Origin: Arabidopsis thaliana
Lineage: Eukaryota; Streptophyta; Magnoliopsida; Brassicales; Brassicaceae
Length of the DNA stretch: 64,000 nt
NCBI RefSeq assembly: GCF_000001735.4
Contig: NC_003076.8
Location: 20,463,835-20,527,834 of the forward strand
Direction of reading: 5' to 3'
Each line of letters begins with the position of its first letter. Position 1 is the stretch's first letter. Below, in pieces: positions 27,801 to 40,027 of this stretch. The position numbers and the translations under genes were made by a program. The notes under the pieces were generated by a model, which saw only the letters and a list, made by a program, of their open reading frames with translations, had not been told where the DNA came from and did not search any database.

Positions 27801-30800
27801 TTATCCCTTAAACACAGCATTGATTAACTCTTTCAGATTCTTGCATCCGATTATCTCAATCTCTTTCAAACTCAACGCCTTAAGTGATTCCTCCACTGAT
27901 TTAGGAACTACACATTTGTTAAACCCAAGCTTTGCCACTGTACTCACCCTTTTCTCCATTCTTGGTACCTGTACCATTATCCTTCAGTCATTTTCATCTA
28001 ACTGCTAGATAACAATTAGCTGATTCTTTTATTGCTTACCGTGCGAACCTCTCCCCCAAGACCAATCTCGCCAATGAATGCTACACCGTGAGGAATTGGA
28101 AACTCCAAGAAACTGGATTTAGGCAATAAAAGAGCAGTGCTTCATTTGCTGCCAGCTAATAACTAAATAACGCAAATCTTGCAGATTCTATGAGACTTTT
28201 TAAGAGCACAAAGAAGTTAAGAACACTCACCTGCTACAAATAGCTGCTGCTATTGCAAGGTCACCAGCAGTCTCAGAAAGAGCCATTCCGTTAGCGACGT
28301 TCAGAAAAATCCCCTGAAGCAAACTTTTATTATTATTAACAGGACTGCGATCACTAGGACACTAAGTGACCATTCACATAGATAATGAAGATTGGAGTTT
28401 AATACGCTTCATATCATTTATAACAGCGCCACTATGTTACTAGAAGAACAAGATTCACATGTGGAGTAACATTGCTGACTTACATTTTCCTGAATTCTAA
28501 GACCAGCTTGCTTCATAAGAACCTGTCATATGATAAGGCAGAACATAACAAAACGATAACAGTTATCAAAAAGGGGCAGTACACAAACGTAATTTGTTAT
28601 TAGAAAAAAAAAAAAGAAGATAATATTAGTAGTAGCACTCACTGCAATTATCATGTCAGCTCTGCTTGCTTGAACACCATTGACATGCCTTGAAACTGTT
28701 GAGCCAGGGGAACACAATGCCTACATAATAACAAAAAACAATGTTTAAACAAGAACTACAATAAATTGCTTCAATGTTCATAAGCACATATGAGGCAGCT
28801 AATGATGAGAGATCAGCATTGTCGCCTATTCAGAACCAACATAACAGCCATTGCAAGTCATGATTTTCATCATATTGACAATAGCGAAATTTATTAAGAC
28901 TTTCAAAACACAGTTTCACTTATCGAGCCAGAGCCCTTTTACAATTTTTTGAAATCTGAAGCAGAATTATCCGGTCATCTACCTGAACTTCAATTAGGAA
29001 ACTCCGAGATCCATCCATAACAACTGCTACAGCTAATCCAGCTAAAACATCTGAATCTGGGTTCTGTTGACTAAGATATATGCCACTTGGGTTTGAGACC
29101 ACTTCAAGTCCTGAGTTTGCCATTTCAAAAACTCCAAGCTGACAAAGGAGATAGCCACAATTTATTCGATAATTTTCAACTCGAACTAGAAATAAGTGTA
29201 CGGATAACACGCAAACTCAAACCACATAAAGAATAAAGGGAACAGAATCCACAGATATAAGAAGCTTGAACTAGCAAGTTCTCGATAAAACAGAAAGGAG
29301 GCAGTAAGGGAAATTACTAATCATGATCTAATCTGCAAAGGCATACTATCAAGGATTTGTATACATACTTCATCAGTCGACCCAAACCGATTCTTCACAG
29401 ATCGAAGCAAGCGGTACGTTGATGACTCTTCACCCTGAAATTTGATGGAAAGTACATGTCAACTAATCATCTTCTGTTATATCTCCTAATAAATTAAGCT
29501 CATATATTGTTATCGTCTAGAAAAGAGGTTATAAAGTTAATAAAAAATAACCCGAAGTATTTAGTTAGAATTGCAAAGCCCCTTATATCATGATTGCATA
29601 TCTAAAGACATCAGAAAGTTAAAAAGCACCTCCAAGTACAAGACAACATCTACTATGTGCTCCAAAACACGAGGTCCTGCAATATCGCCCGCTTTCGTAA
29701 CATGTCCAACCTAAAACAGAAAGTGACGTGCATAAAAGATCTGATCCAGATCAAACACCAGATCCAGATATGGAAGGAAAAGGATGGTGCTTACTCACCA
29801 AGAAAACAGGGATATTAGATTTCTTAGCAAAACGCAACAGGGTTGATGTGCATTCTTTAACCTGCCACCATCAGAGATTTCCAAGAAAATAGCCGTTTCA
29901 GCAGACAAAAAGAAAGTTACGAGAAAAGCATATGCAAATAGAAAAGAGAATGCTGGAGCCTGGTCTTCATCTAACACATAAAAGTCTCCTTTTAAACATC
30001 ATTAAAAAAGATGTGTGATTCTATGTAAAAAGGGAAGCAGCAAAAAGCATTATGGCATAACTTCCTGCTCATAGTAATTAGAAGAAAATTTAAGTGAGAG
30101 ACTAAGCAAATAGAGGGTAAAAACTTTTAAACCTGTGTGAGACCACCAGCACTTCCAGTCACATCTTTTAGGTAAACGGTTTGAATTGAGTCAATTATGA
30201 GAGCTCGAGGAGATAGTCGATGAGCTTTGTTTAGAATGTCCTGAAATAAATCATAACAAAACGATTTGCTTCAGGTAAATTTAAAGTTATGATACGCAAA
30301 GGCTTGGAATTTCACACAGTAGAGTTGGTGTCTGACACGTAAACATGAAGAAAATTAACTTGGAGATTAACAGTTATGCACAAAATAGGAATATACAGCT
30401 CATTGCTTAGGTGTTTAAAGAAGTTCTAAACTATGACTTCCGTTTGTTTAAGATAATAAGAATATTCATTCACATAAAAAAAGTATACCTGAAGATCCGA
30501 ACTCGAAAACAGGTAGAGCTCTTCAGTTTGAATTCTCATCCTGTCAGCCCGACTTCCTATTTGCTCGACACTCTGCAGTGGGCAAAAAACAGAAGAATTT
30601 CTGAAGAATGTGTAATCAAGTCAACAGAATGCGTGGGATGAGATCCTTAAGAACAAACTAAAATACGATATCTCTGCCATTAAATAGAAAACGCGAGAAG
30701 AAAACAGCCAACAATTTTGAAGTGCAGATGCGCAAAATAAAGCTCCTAACTAAAACTCAAGCTATGATTACTTTGTTGCGTCTTAAACATGTGCAAGTAA

Positions 30801-31996
30801 GCTCATTCAGACCATCTTAAGCAGCATAGTTTGAAAAAGAAACAGCCACGGAGCAATTACACAATCCACGAGTTTGATCAGAAACCCGACAAGAAGCAGA
30901 AACTTTGAGAAAAATAGAACATGACTAGTACTAACCTCTTCACCAGAGATATACAAAACCGGTGCTGGTTCGGCCAACTCACTCCCCTCAGCAATTATAG
31001 ATGCAATCTTCCATTTGAGAAAATAGGAGAGAATCAGTTAGCCTGTTGTGTGCATTGCAAACACCCAAACCACAAAAATTTACAAATTTGCAAAGGGAAG
31101 ACAAATTATTCAAACACCATAAATCACATCTCCTAACCTGCAACAACAAAGTACTCTTGCCAATACCAGGATCACCACCAATCAAAATCAGAGAACCTAC
31201 AAAAAAACAACACCATAGTAAGTCAAGAGCGAAAGACTGAGAATTAAAATCATAAAGACAGCATAAAACCTGGAGCAAGACCACCACCAAGTACTCTAGC
31301 AACTTCATTCCCAAAAAGTCCAGGCCTTAACATAATAAAATGCAATCATCAAAACAAACACATAACAAAACAACAAATACTCGAATCAATAAACACCACA
31401 AGAAGTGATATCTCATACAGTGAAATTCTCCATTGTTGTTGAGTAATGCCATGAATAACATCAGTCAATCGATGTGGCTGAACCGTAGCTTGCTCAGGTA
31501 ACCAAGACAAACCCTTACCCTCCGTAAAACCCAAGCCAGTACCGTTGCCACCACCACCACTAGCACTTGACTCAGAACCTTCAGAAAAACGTTTCATAGT
31601 CCCAACCTTATGACAAGCACGACAACTCCCCCACCATTGCCCTTCCGAGTGACCACAGCTCTCACAAACCCAAACAGTTTTCGATTTCCCTTTCTTCGAT
31701 TTGTTCATAACTACTTCCCCTGGATTCCATCGTGGAGGATTTGAACCTGATTTTCTCGATTTATCATCGGAGAATCCAATTTTGGTGTCTTTGTCTTCTC
31801 TGTTCGAATTCGCGTCCTGATTGGAGGAATGAAGGTCGAAAACGGAGGCGACGGGAGATGATGAGAGACGACGGAGACGAAGACGGAACCGGACCGGAGA
31901 TATAGGAACCGTGACCGGATTGGAAGATCGGAGGAGGAGAAGAGAGTGGGCTCGAGTGTAGAAGCATCTGAAGCATCTCATGTCTGCGATCAACAT
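27801..31996 (-). CDS. RADA: Organellar RadA/Sms-like recombination ATPase (RADA)
   Basis: A gene of 14 coding exons encoding 587 residues (At5g50340). Exons: 31996-31419, 31325-31270, 31196-31138, 31007-30936, 30572-30489, 30240-30133, 29861-29799, 29710-29630, 29434-29369, 29138-28983, 28720-28643, 28522-28484, 28313-28231 joined to 28112-28040, then 27968-27801. RadA is a branch-migration helicase in homologous recombination. The plant protein acts in mitochondria and chloroplasts, and the Arg/Ser-rich N-terminus (1-60) fits a transit peptide. A C4 zinc finger is C111-x2-C114...C125-x2-C128. Walker A is [10 protein letters not shown] (218-227). The RadA signature KNRFG lies at 381-385. A Lon-protease-like C-terminal domain follows, with NVANG and [10 protein letters not shown]. 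Two in-frame ATGs, at 31996 and 31981, could start translation; I used the first. With the 28313-28231/28112-28040 pair counted separately there are 15 exons. Confidence 0.95.
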
Positions 31997-32217
31997 CAAC
32001 AACAAACTCAAAAACCTTTCTCCACTGTTGCTGGTTAGGGTTCTGAGCTCCGAGGTTCGAAACCCGCCAATTTCACAAACACGACTTTGCCGCTCAGTCT
32101 TCTTCTGCGACTTCACATAAAAAGAAGTTCAACTTCAAAGTTAATAAGATTACTGAAATAGAGAATTTTATGTCATTGATACATTACTTTGGCTACTAAT
32201 TTATGCTCAGAATTCTT

Positions 32218-32469
32218 TTATATAACGCTATAGTAATTATTTCTATGCGTTTCACCATTTGATGATCTTGTTTTTGAAACAATTTTATAGTTAGCTATCA
32301 TTTCTAAAAGATCCTTACGAGCATGCAGCTGTGAGATTGTAACAACTAGACTGGTTTCTTTGCTCGGACCATGATCGACGTTTTCTGCATAAGAAATCGC
32401 TACAAGATTCTCGTTATCTTCTTCCTCATCACTCAAATACTCTTTCTTATATGGAGCTCCATATCGAGT
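32218..32469 (-). pseudogene. Possible decayed transposon ORF fragment
   Basis: The minus strand is open from about 32469 to 32218. It reads an acidic LSDEEEDNENL stretch followed by ISQLHARKDLLEMIANYKI. The latter faintly resembles the start of the MULE transposase DNA-binding domain (pattern Q-F-x3-K-x2-L-x3-I). That resemblance is weak and is my inference only. The frame is interrupted upstream and ends in AT-rich DNA, so it is at best a relic. Confidence 0.25.
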
Positions 32470-32759
32470 TCAGTTGCATGTCTTGCTCCAAGTCCATTTT
32501 TCTTCAAAAGAACGCAAAGCACATTAGGGCACTACAACATATTTAATAAACTTGCCAGAAATAAAATAAAAAAGTTTACAAAGCTTTTCTAACCAAAATT
32601 CATTAACCTTTTTAGGAATAGTCTTTTGCGCTAGTACTTTGTTTTCAAGTCTGTATTCATGCATGACTCAATCAGTCGATCTTCTCGCCTTACTATTGTT
32701 GCCGAACTTTTTTCTTGGACAGAAGAAGCACCATTTAAGATCTCCAGTCCTTAGGATAA

Positions 32760-32863
32760 GCCTCTCATTTACGATATGATATCTTATCCTCGTATAATTA
32801 CAGTTACAAACTTACAAACAACAGTAATTACGATATGCCTCTCATTTACGATATGATATCTTA
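32760..32863 (+). repeat. Exact 27-bp direct repeat, 77 bp apart
   Basis: The block starting GCCTCTCATTTACGATATGA and ending ATATCTTA occurs at 32760-32786 and again, unchanged, at 32837-32863. A third partial echo (ATGATATCTTA, then ATTACGATATGAG) follows at about 32893-32929. It looks like a recent local duplication in non-coding DNA. Confidence 0.75.
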
Positions 32864-33496
32864 ATACTTTAATAGAAAAATATGTTAAGAAAATGATATC
32901 TTACTTTCAAAATAATTACGATATGAGTTTTGACTAGTTACAAAAATAACAATAGTATATTATTAATAGGTTTTTTGCTTCCAGCCATGAATTGTTCGGG
33001 CCGCTCTGATTGTATCATGTTATTATGGAACTCATATAAATATGTATATAGCGACACTAGATTTGTGACAGGTAATTATGGATTCATTTGCGTTAGATGG
33101 AACCACAAGGTCCACAAATTAGATGAGAATTGTTTTCTAGTGAGACTGACTTAACAATTTGTTCTCAAAACAACTATCCAATACCAATTTAAATATATTT
33201 TCTTGCATAATGCTAAAGATATGTTGTGTAAAATATAATATATATTTTTATATTAATAAATAGATAAATAGGATGGTCATGTAAAAGTAATGATTTATTA
33301 CATTTAATAGAAATAATGTCACATGTAAAAGATCTAACCACAAATCCAAATAAAAATCAAAATTTTGTTGGCATTTGTTTTTTTTACAGGATACATTAAT
33401 TAACTCGACTTTTGGCTATTTTATAATTAAAAAAAAATCTATGGGCTTTTAAGAGATTATTAATACTACTATACGAGATGTGATCAATTTACACAC

Positions 33497-33507
33497 TATA
33501 TATATAG
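33497..33507 (+). promoter_or_regulatory. TATA box of the ESF1-like gene
   Basis: CTATATATATAG lies about 60-70 bp before the chosen ATG at 33567. The same element is kept in the duplicated copy near 34728-34736. Confidence 0.6.
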
Positions 33508-33566
33508 TCATGCCTTACCAAATCAAAGAACAAAACATTTCTTACTTCTTTGAGAGAAGAATTACT

Positions 33567-33910
33567 ATGATCTCATCATCACATTTCGCTATCTTTTGCA
33601 TCATCCTCGTTTCATTGTTTGCTCTTCAACAATGTATGTTTTGTACATATAGCTTATTCATCAACATATATACCACAATTGTTGTTAAAATATCTATAAT
33701 TTTTTTGTAGATGAAATTGGAAACATGGAAGAGAATCTGAACGCCAGCAAAATAGTTGTATATCTATCACCGTGTGTTAGAAAACGTTGTAGCTTTAGCT
33801 TATTCAAGAACTGTCATTGCTGCAGAGGGAAGTATCACTTTTGTTCAAAGAACATAAAAGTATGCGAGAAGGAGTGTCTTAGACTTAACCCACCGCGACC
33901 TCTGCCATAG
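33567..33910 (+). CDS. Secreted 8-cysteine peptide, EMBRYO SURROUNDING FACTOR 1-like
   Basis: A two-exon gene of 88 residues: 33567-33633 and 33711-33910, with a phase-1 intron just after the signal peptide. Residues 1-22 form a clear secretion signal (ISSSHFAIFCIILVSLFALQ). The mature part has eight cysteines spaced C-x4-C-x7-C-x-CC-x6-C-x6-C-x3-C, ending in a Pro-rich tail. That spacing and the intron position fit the ESF1 family of maternally supplied peptides known to affect suspensor and embryo patterning, rather than classical defensins. I recall the locus as At5g50345 but am not certain. An upstream in-frame ATG at 33510 directly abuts the TATATATATAG box at 33497-33507, so I chose the ATG at 33567. 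A truncated second copy lies 1.2 kb downstream. Confidence 0.8.
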
Positions 33911-34399
33911 ATATGGAAAACTTGCAAATGAGTTTAAAAAGAATTGATAAATCTCTTTTCAAGAAAAAAAAAAAGAATTCATAAATCTTATTGTTTTCGT
34001 CTTTTTGATTTAAAATAATAAATATGAATCGTGTAGCTATCTATTTCGCTTTCTTTTATCATAAAAAAAATATGTGATTCCAATAAATATATATATATAT
34101 ATATACAATCGTATGTAACTCAAAATAACTTCTAAAGGTCTACGACAAAATTACAACAATTAGAAATACCTAAACTATAACAGAATAAGAAATTAGGAAT
34201 AATATGAATATATGGCTCCAACAGTTACTATTCCCAAATTTTTGGTTGGTTAAGGAAAACGTGAAATTCTACGGTTTTTGGTTTTTTCGAATATTAGTTT
34301 GATTTTCTGTCGATATTTTTCAATCAAAAACAGAATCACAACACTCTAAAAAGGGCCAACAGAAAACTATACAATATATTTATTAAGTAAAAAAATTTT

Positions 34400-34449
<50 letters not shown>

Positions 34450-34459
34450 GTCAACCACA
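33911..34459. repeat. AT-rich spacer with (AT)n tracts
   Basis: Non-coding spacer between the ESF1-like gene and its broken copy. It contains an (AT)n run near 34087-34105 and a longer one at about 34402-34432, followed by a T run at 34433-34449 and GTCAACCAC. No gene is seen. Confidence 0.6.
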
Positions 34460-34845
34460 CAATGATTAAATATTTTATATTCTTATGTTATTAAATATAT
34501 AATTAGGATGTTTATTTTAAAGTAAAAATTTATTACATTTAATAAAAATGACACATGCATGCAAAAGATCTAATAACAACTACAAATAAATATCAAATTT
34601 CGTTTTGTCGTTTTTTTCTTTATATGTAGGATTTACACTAATTTAGTTGACATTTGGTTGATTGATTATCAAACAAATCTAACAAGTTTTATGAGATTAA
34701 CAATGGTTAATTACATACTAATTTCCATATATATAGTCGTACCTTACCAAATGAAACAACAAAAAAAGAAAATTAAGAGAAGAATCACTACAATGTCATC
34801 ATCATCATCACATTTCACTATCTTTTGCATCATCTTTCTCGGAAG
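34460..34845 (+). pseudogene. Truncated duplicate of the ESF1-like gene (promoter plus signal-peptide exon)
   Basis: Positions about 34500-34845 repeat 33265-33625 with an offset near 1235 bp. Shared blocks include TTTATTACATTTAATA, AAAAGATCTAA, the TATATATAG box, CCTTACCAAAT and the start of the signal-peptide exon (MSSSSSHFTIFCIIF from ATG 34793). Similarity stops at about 34840. The frame then runs for a further 20 or so codons antisense to the last exon of the neighbouring minus-strand gene and stops at 34903-34905. No cysteine-rich exon is present, so this is a broken tandem copy that may still carry an active promoter. Confidence 0.7.
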
Positions 34846-34862
34846 CTTGGCACGGCACTGCC

Positions 34863-37777
34863 TTAGATCAATGAGCGGCTACATAGCACAAGACTTCCCG
34901 AACTGATTCTATGCCTTAGCTTCCACGTCTCATTTAGAATATCTGAGCTGTTAGGTCGCTTCAGATACTCCGCTACATCTATCTTTAGTGTTTTTGTGGG
35001 CATCACAGGCTTCGTGACCGAGTCATATGGGCTCCAGCTTCCTCTGCTACTTATGGTACCAATGCTCGTCCCTCGCCCACTCGATGCATCCTATCAGCAT
35101 ACATTCATGTCAGAGAAACTTTCTACGAGTCATCTATCTAACCGGCTATAGTTTTAGACCCGTAAGGAGTACGGTCAGTGCAAAAAGTATTGTTACCTGA
35201 GTTGTATCCGACTCCCAGACAAGAGATTTTGAATTTGGGGTGTGCGGCGACTTGATAAGGCATGCCACTGCAGCAGACACGTCTGGAGTTTCCCATTGCA
35301 ACCAAGGGAGCATAACACCGTCCATTTCAACAGAAGTACTCTTAAGAGCACTGGTGCTTTGAGAGCTTTGTGTTTTTATCATTCCAAAACTTGAACTACT
35401 TTCGCTCCTCTCATCCTCCAGTGATGAAAAGTCTGTGTCTTCTATGTTTGAAATGAATTCGTCGATGAATTGCTCTGCTTCATCTGTCAAACACATGGAC
35501 ATCCTCCTGCTCCGGTCCTTGCTCCTCTGTCAAAATAAAAGAATGTAATTTTATCTTTTTATGCAAAGAATAAACCAGAAGAGGAAACATATGCTGTTCT
35601 GAGAGTTGTAATACTCACCTTTCGCGTCCGCAATGGCTTTTCCTCAGCTTCAGAGCTATTTTCAGTGAGTATTTCTTTCAAGTTCACAGAGAGCTCTCTA
35701 CCACGCTGCTCCTCCAACATAATCTCAGCCAGCAACTCTCGCTTGCGCTCCTCAGACTGCCAATTTAAGGGGAAACGAAGTGTTGTATATTTGGTCAATT
35801 CTTCAATGAAAGAACCTAGCAAATAGACGCAAAGAGAAGTTGTACCTCTTGCAATTTTGTTGCATAACCTTTCGTAGATGTGGAGACACCACGGTTATCA
35901 TCAAGAGATTTCCGCTGGGAACCATAACCAGAGTTCCCCAAAGATTCTCTTTTCTTTGGTGTTGCCTGTATTGACGTTGTTCATTAAAGCAACAATAATA
36001 ATACATCAATTAACAGTTGTAGGATATTGTTCTACTTTAGTCATCATCTCTAATAAACCATTCTAAAATCTTATTCATATAGATTCCCTCAGTTAAATGA
36101 AACATCCAGAAAGATCTGCCCTTTTTATAGGACTAGGTTGGTTTCAAGCAGAGAGTGGACACTCATATAATTAAGTTAATATAGTTCTGAGAAAAATAAA
36201 GAAATAATCGTTGGTTGAAACCACAAACCTTATTTTGGGCATATACTGTTCGAATTATCCTCTCAGTTCCATGCTTGCTGGAGCTGGAATCCTTTCCTTC
36301 ATCATCTGTGACTGCAGAAGACTGGCTCTGTAACATTCCAAACAATTTTTCTCCAATTAGTAACAAGAATTATAACATTTCCAGCGTATGGAGGTACACC
36401 AAATATATATCATACACAAAAAGATTAACGAATCCCCTAAACAGAAACACAAACACGCACAACAAAACGATTTTTAAACAAAAAAAGAATCTTTAAACCA
36501 AATTATATTTAGACTTACAGAGTAGCCATCATGGTATTTGATTGGATTCTGGCTAAAAGACCTCCTAAGACCTTGTCTATTATCTGAAGCAGCAGATTTC
36601 TGAGAACCACTATTTTGACTCTTTCCACTCATGAAGCTCTTCACATCCCTTGAACTGCTTGAATACTGAACTTGATCTACATCACTCTGCAAATGTAAAA
36701 TAATTCATGTCGATCACACTCCTCCAATATACAAATACAAATCACTACTCATATCAACAAGCCAAATGCACACAACAATGAAAATGTTCATACGCAGCTT
36801 CTACTAATTCAAGATGGTAAATGATACAACTGTTTATACGACTCATAAATACGCACAATAAATTGAATATATCAAAATCAGACCTAACAAACCAAGCAAG
36901 CATGGTCCTGTTGCTACAAAGTTATCTCATAATCACAGCTAAAATTATAATGGCTTGATAATTATAGCTTTCTAATAAAGTTCCAAATGTAACTAAAAAG
37001 GTAAAAAGTTCCTAATAGATTGCATCACATCACACCACTCAAGAGGGCCCAAGAGAAACTATACAATAAGAAGATACAAAGTAAGCAATCACAAAAGTGT
37101 AATACCTCAGAATTCTCAATCCGACGACGGACAACAGAAAGCGACCGTCGTCGCCGCGAATTCGCGTTCTCACGATCTCCCTCAATTACACCACCACTGT
37201 TCTCGACCTTAACCCTCTCATTCGGTTGTCTAGAAACCGACCTCCGCCGGCTCGAATTGTTGCTCACCGAATCAACCTTACTTGAACCACCACGATTATT
37301 ACTAGCCGGCTGTCTAGACAACGACCTCCGTCGCCTCGAGCTTTCAGTATCAGCATCTAACCTCCGTAAACCACCGTTACCACCACCAGAACCAACCCTA
37401 GAAACAGACCTTCCCCTCCTTTGCGAATTCGTAACCTCTCCGCCGGTACCGCCGCCGGAATTTCTTAAACCAGATCGTCCTCTTTCTCCGCTACTAATCT
37501 CGCTCTCGCCGGAGAACGATTCAAAAAACTCGACAGCTAAATCATCGAGGCTAATTTCACCGAATCCAGAACCTCTCACGGTGTTAACAAACTTTCCCTT
37601 CCTCATCGGAGTCACTTCAATGTCTGGATCCGGCATGCGGTGAGAGAAACGGCTCAAACTCCGGTGTCTCCTAGAAGCTGACCTCCGTGTAGAGTAAGAA
37701 GAGTCGTCGCCACTCTCGGAGGATTTGGCTAGAGACGTCGTTCGCTTCATCGTTGAATTGAAAGCAGAAGTCGCCAT
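34863..37777 (-). CDS. Uncharacterised Ser/Arg-rich plant protein
   Basis: A seven-exon gene of 584 residues that I recall as At5g50350, function unknown. Exons: 37777-37106, 36686-36518 (frame places the end at 36519), 36327-36229, 35965-35846, 35756-35619, 35526-35197, 35090-34863. Residues 1-224 are low-complexity and rich in Ser, Arg and Gly, with repeated SRRRRSLSRQP and SRRRSVSRQP units that look like phosphorylation or RS-type motifs. The middle has a charged, coiled-coil-like segment (SEERKRELLAEIMLEEQRG, about 355-400). The last two exons are acidic and then carry EYLKRPNSSDILNE. No catalytic domain, signal peptide or membrane segment is visible. The 3' end abuts the truncated ESF1-like copy. 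A nuclear or RNA-related role is only suggested by composition. Confidence 0.85.
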
Positions 37778-40027
37778 TGGAAGAGAAGGAAGGAGGCAAC
37801 TCTACTGGAGGAGGAGGAGCGGATGATTCGACATTTTGAAATTGTTGAGCTGTTTTGAGGAATCAATTGCATATGATATGCTCCCAATTAATTCATTTTT
37901 GACTTAAATGCATTCGAATTTTTTAATACGTTAATTATTTTTCCATTTCTTAATCAATTATGAATATGCCAATTTTTTGTATGGTATTCGTGTATTATAC
38001 CTTTTTGAAGAATTTATAAATTTTATCCTTTTTTTTTAAGTACAAAAATATAAATTTAACATGTATTTTATTCGTTATATTTGGATTTAATCAGTTGTAG
38101 TTGTATTTACGGTTATAATATATATTTTTATTATTTTTTGAGTTATAATATTTTGTATAGAATATTTTTACCAAAATAAAATCTTATTTTGTCGTTATAT
38201 TTGAATACGTATTCTTACCAAAATAAAATCTTAAATATATATAATGTTAAGTATTAAAAAATAATATATTCGTAAAATTTTAGTAAAAATAACAATTTTA
38301 AAAAATTTAAGTGAAAATGCAAAATTAACAATATTTTTTATTATAACAATTGCAAAACATCATATTATATAGGAATTTTATTTAAATGTGGAATATTTGG
38401 GATTCATCCGAAATCACTGACATATCCTACCTTACTAAATTATTTACCAAAATAATACTATTTCTTTACATGTACATTTAAAAAGTTTTTTAAAGTTTGG
38501 TAAGAGATTTGCTTATTTTAAACTACTATTCTGAGGGCAACATTAAGAAAAATAAATTATTAGGCTCACTAATGCAGAAGCATAAGCTTGAGTAAGTAGA
38601 AAAATCAACTCAAAATGAAGATAAGCATGGTTATTTTGCTTGTAGCAGATTTATTTAAAGGATATTTTAAATTTATTTTTTGTTTTTATGGGTCATCTAC
38701 AATTATACACTCTACAATAGCTTTAGTAATTGTTTTGCCGTTTTTAATTTTTAAATTGAGGGTTTATTTTCATCAAAAAAAATCTAGAAACGGTGTTTAA
38801 TCGAGTGAAGGTTGTGTTTGATGATACAAAGAACAAGAGAACAACCAAAATTATTAACCAAACCAAACAACGTATGTTTTCTTTTCGTTTGATCTTTTCG
38901 TTGGTCGTCGAAACTCATATAAGTTTGATAAATTTTTGTATTTATATGTAGAGAACATAAACTTATAAGGTTAGGTGCGTTATATATGTCCTTAACTTCC
39001 AATTTAGACTAAGACATACACGTGTTTGTAGAAGATGAATTTCTTGTATGAATCTGAATTGGTCCAACTTCATTTTTCTCCTCTATATTGTATTTATATA
39101 TTATGTCTTGTTGAGAACACGTTGACGTACGAAAAGACCAAGATTCCCCAATAAAACATTTTCATTAGGATGCTGACATATAGTGTTATGTTATGGAAGA
39201 TTTTTAATTTGTTCATTTTGCGCTCAATTTTCTTTCTTTTTTTATGTAAACTAATAAATTTTTCTTTTTAAGAAAATTCTTTTTGATAAATTTCTCAAGC
39301 AAATTTTGTTTTCTCGTATTTCCATGAGTCGTAATTCAGTCCATGAAAGAGATTTGATGCATATTGATTCATGTTGTTAATTAGCGAAATACAATTGTCA
39401 TTGTTTCACTTCTATACATGTATGCCTTCACTTGTAGACCCATTTTTCTTATTTTGGCTACTAACCAAAATGTATTTGGGAACAGTTTTGTTTGTGTTGT
39501 TCTTCATAAAGTAGGGTACTGTTCTCTTTTAAAATGATGACAAGAACCAAAAACAATATATACGACTATAAGTGTATATTTTTCTATTGAAGAATTCTTT
39601 GGGATCTCTCATCTATGTCATGAATGATCAAGTTGCAGTTAATCACCGTTCACATGTATTTATTCAAGTCTTATATGTTGTAAGAATTTGGGTTCACATG
39701 CATGTGTTCATCCAAGCTTACATCTTATAATGAGAAGAGTAAGATAACTTTATATGGGATGTTACTTGGTGTAAAACCGAACTTATTCAATATTTCTTCG
39801 ATTTTTTATTGAATAACAAAAGCTATTGCGGTTTAAATCAAGCTCACTTGAACATAGAACCTGGACATGGTGCTCCACAAGAATTAAAATTGAAGTTGAC
39901 CGATTCAAAATAGAAGACTTGATCTCATTTTTTAAAAGTATAATATAGAATTGAACACCGTAACGTGAGTTCACTAATTCTCTATTTATAGTTGAATTTA
40001 CGTTTTGAAATTCTTACATTTAAATCA
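37778..40027. other. AT-rich intergenic region
   Basis: About 2.2 kb. The first 100 bases are the likely leader of the Ser/Arg-rich gene. Positions 37900-38560 are extremely AT-rich. A plus-strand frame at 38615-38800 begins MKISMVILLVA, which looks like a secretion signal, but it continues into AT-rich sequence without cysteines. I treat it as doubtful. The TATA box of the next gene is at 39983-39990. Confidence 0.45.
39983..39990 (+). promoter_or_regulatory. TATA box of the 74-aa secreted precursor gene
   Basis: TATTTATA lies 38-45 bp before the ATG at 40028. This suits a short leader. Confidence 0.55.

Larger units (their letters stand above)
31997..33509. other. RADA upstream region with degenerate sequence
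   Basis: Spacer between the RADA start and the cysteine-rich peptide gene. It contains the open frame described at 32218-32436, an exact 27-bp direct repeat (32760-32786 and 32837-32863) and AT-rich sequence. No other gene is visible. Confidence 0.45.

Noticed and set aside
32040-32070. GGTTCGAAAC resembling a tRNA T-arm
   Set aside because: No acceptor stem, anticodon loop or A box lies within tRNA distance; it is part of the RADA leader.
37020-37643. Long plus-strand open frame of 207 codons
   Set aside because: It is antisense to the Ser/Arg-rich exon of the minus-strand gene. SRR/RS codon bias keeps the opposite strand open, and the Pro/Leu-rich translation has no motif or splice context.
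38615-38800. Plus-strand frame starting MKISMVILLVA
   Set aside because: The start resembles a secretion signal, but the remainder is AT-driven and hydrophobic, with no cysteines, repeats or splice partner; at best a dead peptide gene.
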